Positions 56,187-64,000 of a stretch of DNA of 64,000 nt are shown here, piece after piece. The stretch comes from Teredinibacter turnerae T7901. Lineage in GTDB: Bacteria > Pseudomonadota > Gammaproteobacteria > Pseudomonadales > Cellvibrionaceae. Position 1 is the stretch's first letter, and each line of letters begins with the position of its first letter. The DNA lies in assembly GCF_000023025.1 (NCBI RefSeq), contig NC_012997.1:1224764-1288763 (forward strand). The letters run 5' to 3'. The position numbers and the translations under genes are program-made. The notes under the pieces were generated by a model. The model saw nothing but the letters and a program-made list of their open reading frames with translations. It made no database searches and had not been told where the DNA came from.

Positions 56187-58628
56187 ATGCCTTTCAACAC
56201 CGCGCTGAGCGGCATTCGCGCCGCTTCAACGGATCTGACCGTCACTGGCAACAATATAGCCAACGCGTCAACCATTGGTTTTAAACGATCGCGAGCAGAA
56301 TTTGGCGATGTGTTCGCCACGTCAGTTTTGGGCGCGGGAGCCAATGCGATTGGTAGCGGTGTGCAAGTGGAAGACGTTGCACAAAATTTTAAACAGGGTA
56401 ATGTCGCGTTCACCCAAAACGAATTGGACCTGGCAATAAATGGCAATGGGTTCTTTGTATTAAGTGATCAGGGTACGCCGGTTTATTCTCGAGCGGGTAC
56501 GTTTGGGTTGGATGATCAGGGCTACGTTACTAACAACGTGGGTGCGCGCTTGCAAGGGTTTCAGGCCGACTCAACAGGAAATATCAGTGGTATTTCAGAC
56601 GATATTTTAATTCAAACGAGTAATTTGCCACCGCGTCAAACAACCTTGGTCGAATCCGTACTCACCCTCGACTCAACAGAGCCCGTACTGCAATCTACCG
56701 GTCGGCGTTTTACTACCCTAGGTAATGTTATTGGGGTTACCCAAGCAGGACTACGCGACGCTACCACGACTAATTTAACTAGCAATACCTTTACCTTGCC
56801 GCTGGCCAATGATTTTGCCACCACCCCGATGACATTCGACATCCAGCTTTCTGGTGCCTCGTCGGGCAAAAATGGCACTGTCAGTATAAATCTGGATATA
56901 GGCGAAGGCGTACCGGCAACAATTAACGCGTTCAATGATTTGCGAACCCTGACTGGCGTGATTAATTCGCAAATTTTCTCTCCCACGTTGCCACAAACGG
57001 CCATTGATGTTGTTGCTAACGCCGTGGATTATGGCGGGGGCGTGTACGGTATCGAGTTTACTGCCTTGCAGGAAGGGGAAGGATCGCAGATTCAAATTAA
57101 CACCCCATCCGCCAACATGAATCAGATTGGTTTGAACCCGGCAACTACGTCGGTCGCGGGAATACCTGCCGTAGACAACGGCTACCCGCAACAGAGCGTG
57201 GATTTTGTTGATCCCGATGGTGATATCGTTACCTACACTGCGCTCGCCGGCGCTACTGCCGCGCGTACCGCTTCAGAAATGAATGCAATTCAGGGTATTT
57301 CTGCCAGTGCAACTACAACAGCCACTCTGTCGAACCTAAACAGCGCGAACGACAATCTCACGGTTACACTCAACAGCGTTCAGCTCAGCGGAGATTCTCT
57401 GCAGGCGCTGGAGGCAGAAATTAACAGCTTAACCAATTCAACGCTGCCAGGTATTAGCGCCGCACTTGATCCATCTGGCGGTGCTTTGGTTATTACGTCC
57501 GCGGTGGGCGACGATATCCGGGTCAGTATTACGAGTACAGATCCAGGCGACTCAATCACCGTACGCGGTGATCAAGCAGCACCAGCACAAATTCTACAGG
57601 TGCCGCCGGTATCCGCAGGCAATTACGATGCGGATAACAACTCCATTGTTGTCGGAGGCTCCATCGAGCTGACCCTGGATGAAGGTTACAGCATGCAAAA
57701 CGCTGTACCTGACGCGGTCGGTATTTTTCAGCCGTTTACCAGTGACCCGGCAGATCCTGAATTCACCGACGTTACTCTGAATGCGTTTGATCCAACAGAC
57801 CAGGGCACCTACAACAGCGCGACCAGTATGAATGTGTACGACAGCCTGGGGGTGAGCCACATTATGACCCAGTATTTTGTTCGCCAGGAGTACGATCCCA
57901 ACGATCCTACGACCTCGCCGAACCATTGGGTGATGCACGTACAAATTGATGGACGTAATGTGGGTGATCCTGATACATCGTTGCCACCGCCCGCAAACAT
58001 CGAGCCGACTTTGGCAAGTTTCAACGTCTTCTTTAATGAGAACGGCACGCTCAATGAGCTTCTCACTGAGGATATGCTGATTTCAAACTGGGTCGTGCTT
58101 GATCAACAGGGCAATCCCACCGGCGCTATGGGGCCACAAAATGTACTTGCTGGAGGCAGTATTGTTATACCTGAGCCGCCAACTTCCTCTAACTTTGTTA
58201 TCGAACTCGCGGGCACCAGTCAGTCGGGAACCGATTTTTCTGTAGATGATACGGATCAGGATGGCTACGCTTCGGGCCGGCTGTCCGGATTGGCCATTGA
58301 TGAAAATGGTGTGATATTTGCGCGTTACACCAACGGTGAAGGTCAGCCTTTAGCACAGGTGGCGCTGGCGGATTTTACCAATCAGCAGGGCTTACAACCC
58401 ATTGGTAACACTATGTGGGCAGAAAGTTTTGCGTCTGGCCCCCCCAATGTGGGCACACCGCAAAGCGGCGCTTTGGGAGCAATACAGTCTGGGGCATTGG
58501 AGGAATCCAATGTCGACCTCTCAGAAGAATTGGTGCGATTAATCATTGCGCAGCGAAATTTCCAGGCGTCTGCCAAAACCATTGAAACTGCGGATCAAGT
58601 GACACAAACCATCATCAATCTGCGCTAA
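56187..58628 (+). CDS. flgE: Flagellar hook protein FlgE (long form)
   Basis: Builds the hook, the universal joint of the flagellum. The ends are typical: N-terminal SGIRAASTDLTVTGNNIANA (residues 9-28) and C-terminal EESNVDLSEELVRLIIAQRN. At 813 residues it is about twice the E. coli FlgE (about 400); the extra mass lies in the surface-exposed middle (roughly residues 150-600), rich in Asn, Thr, Ser and Asp-Pro and containing the FlgE D2 part. GGAGAG at 56177-56182 supports the start. Confidence 0.93.
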   Translation: MPFNTALSGIRAASTDLTVTGNNIANASTIGFKRSRAEFGDVFATSVLGAGANAIGSGVQVEDVAQNFKQGNVAFTQNELDLAINGNGFFVLSDQGTPVYSRAGTFGLDDQGYVTNNVGARLQGFQADSTGNISGISDDILIQTSNLPPRQTTLVESVLTLDSTEPVLQSTGRRFTTLGNVIGVTQAGLRDATTTNLTSNTFTLPLANDFATTPMTFDIQLSGASSGKNGTVSINLDIGEGVPATINAFNDLRTLTGVINSQIFSPTLPQTAIDVVANAVDYGGGVYGIEFTALQEGEGSQIQINTPSANMNQIGLNPATTSVAGIPAVDNGYPQQSVDFVDPDGDIVTYTALAGATAARTASEMNAIQGISASATTTATLSNLNSANDNLTVTLNSVQLSGDSLQALEAEINSLTNSTLPGISAALDPSGGALVITSAVGDDIRVSITSTDPGDSITVRGDQAAPAQILQVPPVSAGNYDADNNSIVVGGSIELTLDEGYSMQNAVPDAVGIFQPFTSDPADPEFTDVTLNAFDPTDQGTYNSATSMNVYDSLGVSHIMTQYFVRQEYDPNDPTTSPNHWVMHVQIDGRNVGDPDTSLPPPANIEPTLASFNVFFNENGTLNELLTEDMLISNWVVLDQQGNPTGAMGPQNVLAGGSIVIPEPPTSSNFVIELAGTSQSGTDFSVDDTDQDGYASGRLSGLAIDENGVIFARYTNGEGQPLAQVALADFTNQQGLQPIGNTMWAESFASGPPNVGTPQSGALGAIQSGALEESNVDLSEELVRLIIAQRNFQASAKTIETADQVTQTIINLR

Positions 58629-59199
58629 TTATATTAGCGGTATATTTAGTCTATGGTCTCATAGTCGCACCGGTAACGGCTGTGACTTTGGGGCTGTTTT
58701 CCCCCCTCGTTTACCCCCACAAATTATTTTGCTGTTACCGCCTTGGCGATTTACTAATTGCAAGCGCCGCTTTGCGGTGAGAGCTTTAATAAAAAAACCA
58801 CGCGCATATTTAGCCGTAATATATATTTCGTTTATTTCATTTTTAGCCGACTTTGTGCTGCCTGACGTTAATTGCTTGAGTGCTTACGAGCATTAACTGA
58901 CCTTGAATCTCACTCATGTTACGAAAGTCGTCTTTAGCATCGGCGACATGATTCCAGGGAATCGGTATTGAGATTTTATTGGAGGTGAATTGAGCTAACT
59001 GGGCAGCGCGATGAAAGAGCCTCTCGTTTATATTGGATGCTGGTCGGAATTTTAAGTAACGGCGTTGCTGTTTTGTGGAATTGAAATCTACTTTCTATGA
59101 TCCCGCAAAGAACGGATACGCCGGGTACAAAAAAAGGCCGCAATTTAACATTGCGGCCCCTCTCAAAAATATCGCATCAGGGCAATGCCTGGCAACGCC
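58629..59199. other. Intergenic region after flgE (571 bases)
   Basis: No gene recognised. The part after flgE is AT-rich in places and holds only short imperfect hairpins; a terminator for the gene on the minus strand is at 59129-59158. Together with the following minus-strand gene it separates flgE from flgF. Confidence 0.5.
59129..59158 (-). terminator. Rho-independent terminator of the solute-binding protein gene
   Basis: Read on the minus strand: GGCCGCAA (59158-59151), 7-base loop, TTGCGGCC (59143-59136), then seven T (59135-59129). It lies 42 bases after the minus-strand stop codon. Confidence 0.92.
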
Positions 59200-60081
59200 T
59201 TAGAGCTTGGATGGATCTATCCAGAGTGTTGGGTCATCAACCGGTGTGCCTGATGGCAGCAGAGGGTTGCGTATGTTGATAACTGTACGCGCAGCCAGAT
59301 TCGCTTTCTTTAGCACATTGGTTACGGTAGGGTCGTTGAAAAAATAATCGTCGAAACTGCCATCAGCAATAGCTTCGCGAAATCCGCGTTCAATTTTTTC
59401 TGCAAGATCGGTGTTGTCTTTATTTACGAAAAAATAAAATGGGTTGGTATAAGACACCATTAAGTTTTTTTCTACGGTTAAATCCAGATCGGGGTAGCGA
59501 GGCATTTCGTACCAGGGTTCATGTACACCCCGCGGGAAGGCATCAAATCGGCCACCGTCCAGCATATAGAACAGGCTTTCATATTTGGTAACTTTAACGA
59601 CGTTCAGGCCGTTGGCCTCGAGAATATCTGCATCCGCCCAGAAGCGGCCTTGCCCCATAGAAATTCGATTTAAATCGGTCAGTGTTTCTATACCATCAAA
59701 CTTTGATTGGGTTCCCTGCTTAATCATGAAAATACGGTAGCCGAACAAACCTTTGTAAAGTGGAATTCGAATTGGCCGCATGCGCTGCTCGAAATCCTTG
59801 GTCGTGGCGTACCAGACTATGTCCAGATCATTATCTGCCAGCATCTGGGTAACCCGCGCTTCGGTGCTCGCTTCGGTGCTTTCGTCCCAGTCGTAACTTT
59901 CTGGAAGTTTGCTTAAGACGATTTTTAATACGCCTTTGGCATAAGCGGCAACACCATCGTTGCCATTAACCATGCGCAGGGTCTCTGCGCTTGCAATAGG
60001 ACTGGTAAGTCCTGTGACTATCGCCAGCGAAGTGATAGCAACGCGGCATTTGTAGATAAGTTTAAGAGTACTCGATTTCAT
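59200..60081 (-). CDS. Periplasmic solute-binding-like protein inserted in the flagellar cluster
   Basis: A 293-residue exported protein (signal peptide to about residue 32, IASAETLRM) with a fold resembling family 3 extracellular solute-binding proteins: two lobes, VTQMLADNDLDIVWYATTKDF near 90, and SLFYMLDGGRFDAFPRG near 178. No permease or ATPase gene is adjacent, so it is not obviously part of an ABC importer; it might serve a sensor or be a relic. It lies opposite to flgE and flgF, has its own terminator and interrupts an otherwise continuous flg cluster. Ligand unknown. Confidence 0.75.
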   Translation of the reverse strand: MKSSTLKLIYKCRVAITSLAIVTGLTSPIASAETLRMVNGNDGVAAYAKGVLKIVLSKLPESYDWDESTEASTEARVTQMLADNDLDIVWYATTKDFEQRMRPIRIPLYKGLFGYRIFMIKQGTQSKFDGIETLTDLNRISMGQGRFWADADILEANGLNVVKVTKYESLFYMLDGGRFDAFPRGVHEPWYEMPRYPDLDLTVEKNLMVSYTNPFYFFVNKDNTDLAEKIERGFREAIADGSFDDYFFNDPTVTNVLKKANLAARTVINIRNPLLPSGTPVDDPTLWIDPSKL

Positions 60082-60181
60082 ATTTCACATAAGGGTGTAA
60101 TGGTTGATTACATATAACTACATAGTAGATCAATATCGCATAGCATGCTGAAAAACCCAGGTTTAATACTGTCCATTTATT

Positions 60182-60197
60182 TGGCATCGTTATTGCT
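60182..60197 (+). promoter_or_regulatory. Sigma-54 promoter of flgF
   Basis: TGGCAT-CGTTA-TTGCT matches the -24/-12 consensus except one base (T for C) with correct spacing. It is 79 bases before the flgF ATG, so flgFGHIJ can be transcribed independently of flgBCDE despite the intervening gene. Confidence 0.75.
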
Positions 60198-60275
60198 CTT
60201 TCACCATTAATAGCCAAAGCTGCCAATTTTCCAGCAGTTTTTGGCCTTAATTCATGTGTAGCCAAGGCATTATCA

Positions 60276-61028
60276 ATGGATAAAGCACTTTACATAGCGA
60301 TGAGCGGAGCAAAACACAACATGCGCGCGCAGACCGTGCATGCTAACAATCTTGCGAACGTAAATACCACTGGTTTTAAAGCCGATTTTGCGCGAGCTCG
60401 TAGTATGCCGATTTATTTTGGTGAGGGGCACCCCACCCGTGCCTACGCGCTTGAGGAGATACCCGCGACGGATTTCCGTCAGGGTCCCCTGGTTGAGACC
60501 GGTCGCGACTTAGATGTGGCGGTAGAAGGTGACGGTTTTATAGCGGTTCAAAGCCCGGATGGTAGCGAAGCTTATACCCGAGCCGGCTCCTTGTTTATCG
60601 ATGCGCTTGGTATGTTACGCACCGGCAACGGATTGCCGGTGCTCGGCAACGGCGGGCCTATCGCGATCCCTGCGGCAGAAAAAGTAGAAATTTCCGGTGA
60701 TGGCAGTATTACGGTTATTGCGCTTGGTCAGGGAGTGGATGCGCCCGTTCAGGTTGATCGCATCAAATTGGTCAACCCGCCGACGGATACAATACAGCGC
60801 GGTATCGATGGTTTAATCCATCTGCTTGATGATGCACAGGGTGAGCTGCCTGCTGATGGCAACGTGCGAATTATTTCCGGATTTGTCGAAGGCAGTAACG
60901 TTAACGCTGTGAATGAATTGACGAGTGTAATGAGTCTGGCTCGGCAATACGAAATGCAGGTAAAAATTATGCAGACGGTAAAAGAAGATTCCGAAGCATC
61001 GGCACGTCTGTTGCAACCTGCCAGTTAA
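60276..61028 (+). CDS. flgF: Flagellar rod protein FlgF
   Basis: Proximal rod subunit, 250 residues. N-terminal MSGAKHNMRAQTVHANNLAN and C-terminal EGSNVNAVNELTSVMSLARQ (residues about 210-229) are the axial-protein helices; the central DLDVAVEGDGFIAVQSPDG segment is typical of FlgF/FlgG. Confidence 0.95.
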   Translation: MDKALYIAMSGAKHNMRAQTVHANNLANVNTTGFKADFARARSMPIYFGEGHPTRAYALEEIPATDFRQGPLVETGRDLDVAVEGDGFIAVQSPDGSEAYTRAGSLFIDALGMLRTGNGLPVLGNGGPIAIPAAEKVEISGDGSITVIALGQGVDAPVQVDRIKLVNPPTDTIQRGIDGLIHLLDDAQGELPADGNVRIISGFVEGSNVNAVNELTSVMSLARQYEMQVKIMQTVKEDSEASARLLQPAS

Positions 61029-61067
61029 ACGACGAAATTTGATTTAACCCTGTTGTTGAGGTGAAGA

Positions 61068-61853
61068 ATGCACGCCGCACTTTATGTCAGTAAAACGGGT
61101 CTTGCCGCGCAAGATACCAAATTAACCACTGTTGCGAATAATTTAGCTAATGCGTCGACTGTGGGCTTTAAGCGTGATCGTGCGGTGTTTGAAGACCTGC
61201 TCTATCAAATTCAGCGACAGCCAGGCGCACAAAATACGGAAGACACGCAACTTCCTTCTGGCCTGCAGTTGGGTACAGGGGTGCGCGTGGTCGGCACGCA
61301 AAAACAGTTCGATTACGGCAGCCTGCAGGTGACCAACCAGCCGTTGGATGTCGCCATTGATGGGCGCGGATTTTTTCAAATTTTGCAGCCAGACGGCACT
61401 ATTGGTTACACCCGGGCAGGTCAGTTTCATTTGAGTAACCAAGGCGAAATTGTCGATCCAACCGGTTTGTTGCTACAACCTGCCATCACTATTCCTGATA
61501 ATGCGGAGAGCGTGACCATTGGTACAGATGGAACTGTGAGCGCGAGAATTGCCGGTGTAGCAGCGCCCGCGATCCTGGGCAACATTCAAACCGTTGATTT
61601 TGTTAACCCCGCTGGCCTGCAGGCGATTGGCGGTAATCTCTTTCTCGAGACGGCTGCAAGTGGTAACCCTATTCAGGGAATTCCCGGGCAAAACGGCTTG
61701 GGACAAGTAGAGCAGGGTATGCTGGAAAACTCAAACGTGGATATTGTTGAAGAAATGGTAAACATGATAACCACCCAGCGCGCCTACGAAATGAATTCAA
61801 AAATTGTTTCCACTGCGGATCAGATGCTGCAGTTTGTCACGCAGAATCTGTAA
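61068..61853 (+). CDS. flgG: Flagellar distal rod protein FlgG
   Basis: Forms the drive-shaft part of the rod. The 261-residue product has N-terminal SKTGLAAQDTKLTTVANNLA, FKRDRAVFEDLLYQ, the PLDVAIDGRGFFQI core and C-terminal LENSNVDIVEEMVNMITTQR, with the usual length of about 260. Confidence 0.97.
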   Translation: MHAALYVSKTGLAAQDTKLTTVANNLANASTVGFKRDRAVFEDLLYQIQRQPGAQNTEDTQLPSGLQLGTGVRVVGTQKQFDYGSLQVTNQPLDVAIDGRGFFQILQPDGTIGYTRAGQFHLSNQGEIVDPTGLLLQPAITIPDNAESVTIGTDGTVSARIAGVAAPAILGNIQTVDFVNPAGLQAIGGNLFLETAASGNPIQGIPGQNGLGQVEQGMLENSNVDIVEEMVNMITTQRAYEMNSKIVSTADQMLQFVTQNL

Positions 61854-61902
61854 CGCGAAACCGATAAACACTGGTAGCCCTTTTTTGTTAGGACATTGCA
61901 TT

Positions 61903-62607
61903 ATGAGTAACTGGCCCGCCGTATTGCGCTTGTGTGCTACCGCTTTGTTCGGTGGCTGGCTCCTCGCCGGTTGTGTGGGTCAGCCACCGCTACCAGACGA
62001 TCCCTATTACGCGCCCGTGATGCAACCAAAACCCGCTCCGGACATGCCGCAGAACGGTTCTCTGTTTGCAGAAAGCACGGCCATGAGCCTGTTCAACGAT
62101 AGAAAAGCGACCCGTGTTGGCGACATTATCAATGTGGTATTGCAAGAGCGCACCACGTCTTCAAAATCCTCCAATATGGATCTTAAAAAGAACAACGATG
62201 TATCTGTAGGTGGCTCTGCCGGAGACCCCGTTGTTTTTGGTACAGTACCAGGGCTAGGGAATTTGGGTTTAACCGCAGACTTATCGTCGGCGAAGGAATT
62301 CAAAGGTGAAGCGGGTGCGGACCAGAGTAATCAGCTAACAGGCAATATTTCCGTTACTGTGGTGGATGTTTATCCCAACGGAACCTTACTGGTTCGCGGC
62401 GAAAAGTGGATTACGCTTAATCAAGGTAATGAGTATATCCGGTTGAGCGGCCTTGTGCGCCCAGACGACGTAGAGCCTGATAATACGGTGGTCTCAACCA
62501 AGTTAGCCAACGCTCGGATAACCTACTCGGGCACAGGAGAGTTCGCCGACTCGCAGCAAATGGGATGGCTGACACGCTTCTTTCACAACCCAGTGTGGCC
62601 TTTCTAA
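61903..62607 (+). CDS. flgH: Flagellar L-ring protein FlgH
   Basis: Outer-membrane lipoprotein ring around the rod. From ATG 61903 the 234-residue product has a lipobox (WLLAGC, Cys22), then [21 protein letters not shown] and the ring domain ending in [17 protein letters not shown] longer open frame upstream is rejected because it would bury the lipoprotein signal. Its stop shares a base with the flgI start. Confidence 0.96.
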   Translation: MSNWPAVLRLCATALFGGWLLAGCVGQPPLPDDPYYAPVMQPKPAPDMPQNGSLFAESTAMSLFNDRKATRVGDIINVVLQERTTSSKSSNMDLKKNNDVSVGGSAGDPVVFGTVPGLGNLGLTADLSSAKEFKGEAGADQSNQLTGNISVTVVDVYPNGTLLVRGEKWITLNQGNEYIRLSGLVRPDDVEPDNTVVSTKLANARITYSGTGEFADSQQMGWLTRFFHNPVWPF

Positions 62608-63725
62608 TGTCGTACCCTTACCTGAACCGGTTGTTTTTTCTTGGCTGCATCTGCGTTTCTTTTTTTTGCAGCTTGGCAGTCGCCGAGCGGATTAAAGATA
62701 TAACCACTGTTGAAGGTGTGCGCACGAACCAGCTTGTTGGGTACGGCTTGGTCGTGGGGCTCGATGGTTCCGGCGACCAAACCAACCAAACGCCGTTTAC
62801 TACGCAGTCCTTCAATACCATGCTTAAGCAGTTTGGTATTACCGTTCCCGAGGGCGCAGGGTTCCAATTAAAAAATGTCGCGGCCGTGGCGGTACATGCA
62901 GAGCTGCCACCATTTTCCAAACCCGGTCAGGCAATTGACGTTACCGTTTCCTCCATCGCCAATGCCAAAAGCTTGCGTGGTGGCGTGTTGTTACTGACTC
63001 CTCTCAAGGGGATCGACGGTCGGATCTATGCGGTGGCGCAGGGCAATTTGATTGTCGGTGGCTTTGGTGCCGAAGGGCAGGACGGCTCGCGGATTACGGT
63101 CAACGTTCCCAGCGTTGGTCGCGTGCCGGGTGGCGCTATGGTAGAGCGGTCTGTGCCGACGGCGTTCGGTGGCAACGATCGCATTGTCTTCAACCTGCAC
63201 ACCCCGGATTTCACCACGGCGAAAAGAGTGGCCGACAGTATTAACGAACTGGTTGGGCCCGGTGTGGCAACGCCAATGGACGCGGCATCAATCGCGGTAC
63301 AGGCGCCGCAAAATCCGGCGCATCGCGTCGATTATTTATCGCTACTGGAAAACATCGATGTTACCCCAGGAGAGTCTGCCGCAAAAATTATTATTAATTC
63401 CCGCACTGGCACTATTGTGGTTGGCCAGCATGTACGTGTTGCCCCGGTCGCCGTCACTCACGGTTCACTTACCGTTACCGTGCGCGAAGGTGTAGAGATA
63501 AGCCAACCCAACCCGCTGGGTGAAGGCGAGACGGTAGTCGTACCCGATAGTGCTGTTTCTATCGAAGAGAAAAGTGGACCTATGTTCGAGTTTAGCCCAG
63601 GCCCAACGCTGAATGACATTGTGCGGGCGGTGAATGAGGTGGGCGCTGCGCCCGGCGATTTAATGGCTATTCTCGAAGCGCTTAAGCAGGCCGGTGCATT
63701 AAAAGCCGAGATCGTGGTGATCTGA
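62607..63725 (+). CDS. flgI: Flagellar P-ring protein FlgI
   Basis: Peptidoglycan-layer ring, assembled with FlgA. The 372-residue product starts at ATG 62607, overlapping the flgH stop, with a signal peptide (about residues 1-26, [10 protein letters not shown]) and the family text [20 protein letters not shown], then the C-terminal [23 protein letters not shown] (in parts). Its TGA overlaps the flgJ ATG. Confidence 0.97.
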   Translation: MSYPYLNRLFFLGCICVSFFCSLAVAERIKDITTVEGVRTNQLVGYGLVVGLDGSGDQTNQTPFTTQSFNTMLKQFGITVPEGAGFQLKNVAAVAVHAELPPFSKPGQAIDVTVSSIANAKSLRGGVLLLTPLKGIDGRIYAVAQGNLIVGGFGAEGQDGSRITVNVPSVGRVPGGAMVERSVPTAFGGNDRIVFNLHTPDFTTAKRVADSINELVGPGVATPMDAASIAVQAPQNPAHRVDYLSLLENIDVTPGESAAKIIINSRTGTIVVGQHVRVAPVAVTHGSLTVTVREGVEISQPNPLGEGETVVVPDSAVSIEEKSGPMFEFSPGPTLNDIVRAVNEVGAAPGDLMAILEALKQAGALKAEIVVI

Positions 63726-64000
63726 TGAACAGTTTAAACTCAGCGCGTTTCATGGACCCGGCATTGTTGCAAAAAAACGTCGATGCCTATACCGACCTGA
63801 ATAGCTTACAAAAGCTAAAAATCACCGAAGATAAAGACGAGGCTTTGCGTAAGGTTGCCGAGCAATTTGAATCCATGTTTCTGAACATGATGCTCAAAAG
63901 TATGCGCGACGCTAACGCGGTGTTTGAAAAAGACAGCATGTTCAACAGCTCGGAAAGCAATTTTTATCGCGACATGTACGATCAGCAACTTTCTCTCACC
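63725..64000 (+). CDS. flgJ: Flagellar rod-assembly protein FlgJ (truncated by window edge)
   Basis: Starts at ATG 63725, overlapping the flgI stop by one base, and runs 92 codons to the end of the window without a stop. The visible part is the rod-scaffold domain (RKVAEQFESMFLNMMLKSMRDAN, split; residues about 42-62). Whether the usual C-terminal glucosaminidase domain follows cannot be seen. Confidence 0.9.
   Translation, partial: MNSLNSARFMDPALLQKNVDAYTDLNSLQKLKITEDKDEALRKVAEQFESMFLNMMLKSMRDANAVFEKDSMFNSSESNFYRDMYDQQLSLT

Overview
The window looks like a chromosome segment of a marine gammaproteobacterium close to the Cellvibrionaceae (Teredinibacter/Saccharophagus type). This is inferred from Pseudomonas-like gene blocks (rpoE-rseA-mucB-rseC-mucD-lepA-lepB-rnc-era-recO; cysM-relA-mazG; the flgN/flgM/flgA-cheV-cheR-flgB order), the protein style and a mid-range GC content. 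Nearly all of it is core housekeeping and motility DNA. No prophage, CRISPR array, plasmid gene or defence island was seen.

Layout. 1-903: truncated minus-strand surface lipoprotein resembling VolA/Pla-1 lipases. 1162-6471: prfB (with its programmed +1 frameshift), lysS, ung and pckA. 6646-9457: HDOD protein, ygfZ, and divergent sdhE-ygfX. 9454-21546: nadB, divergent from the envelope-stress operon rpoE-rseA-mucB-rseC-mucD, then lepA, lepB, DUF4845, rnc, era and recO. 21681-21964: a 284-bp MITE-like element whose right end supplies the stop codon of the gacS/barA hybrid kinase (21961-24798). 25047-29020: cysM-relA-mazG. 29226-37250: a small unknown gene, adk, tsaB, uppP, an M18 aminopeptidase, a cNMP/rhodanese protein, a queuosine-mannosyltransferase-like glycosyltransferase and trpS. 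37438-40696: chemoreceptor, STAS protein and REC-phosphatase-kinase (HsbA/HsbR-like). 40824-50280: bioA, a PilZ protein, ttcA, a GGDEF-EAL protein, rsmE with tRNA-Arg(CCT), and an M13 peptidase. 50374-64000: flagellar and chemotaxis genes flgN, flgM, flgA, cheV, cheR, flgBCDE, then an inserted minus-strand solute-binding-protein gene, then flgFGHI and the start of flgJ.

How it works together. The right half is largely about motility and its control by second messengers: rod, hook and ring genes, the FlgM anti-sigma factor, its chaperone FlgN, an HsbA/HsbR-like partner-switching pair, a PilZ receptor and a GGDEF-EAL enzyme. Promoter motifs read by eye fit the usual flagellar hierarchy: sigma-54 sites before flgA, flgB, flgF and, less expectedly, the PilZ gene, and a near-perfect sigma-28 site before flgM. 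A sigma-E site before rpoE fits autoregulation of the stress operon.

I found no clearly new biological system. The best leads are the MITE-like element and a second matching end between the HsbA- and HsbR-like genes, the foreign-looking binding-protein gene splitting the flagellar cluster, an 813-residue FlgE, the sigma-54-like site before the PilZ gene, and the queuosine-mannosyltransferase-like gene.
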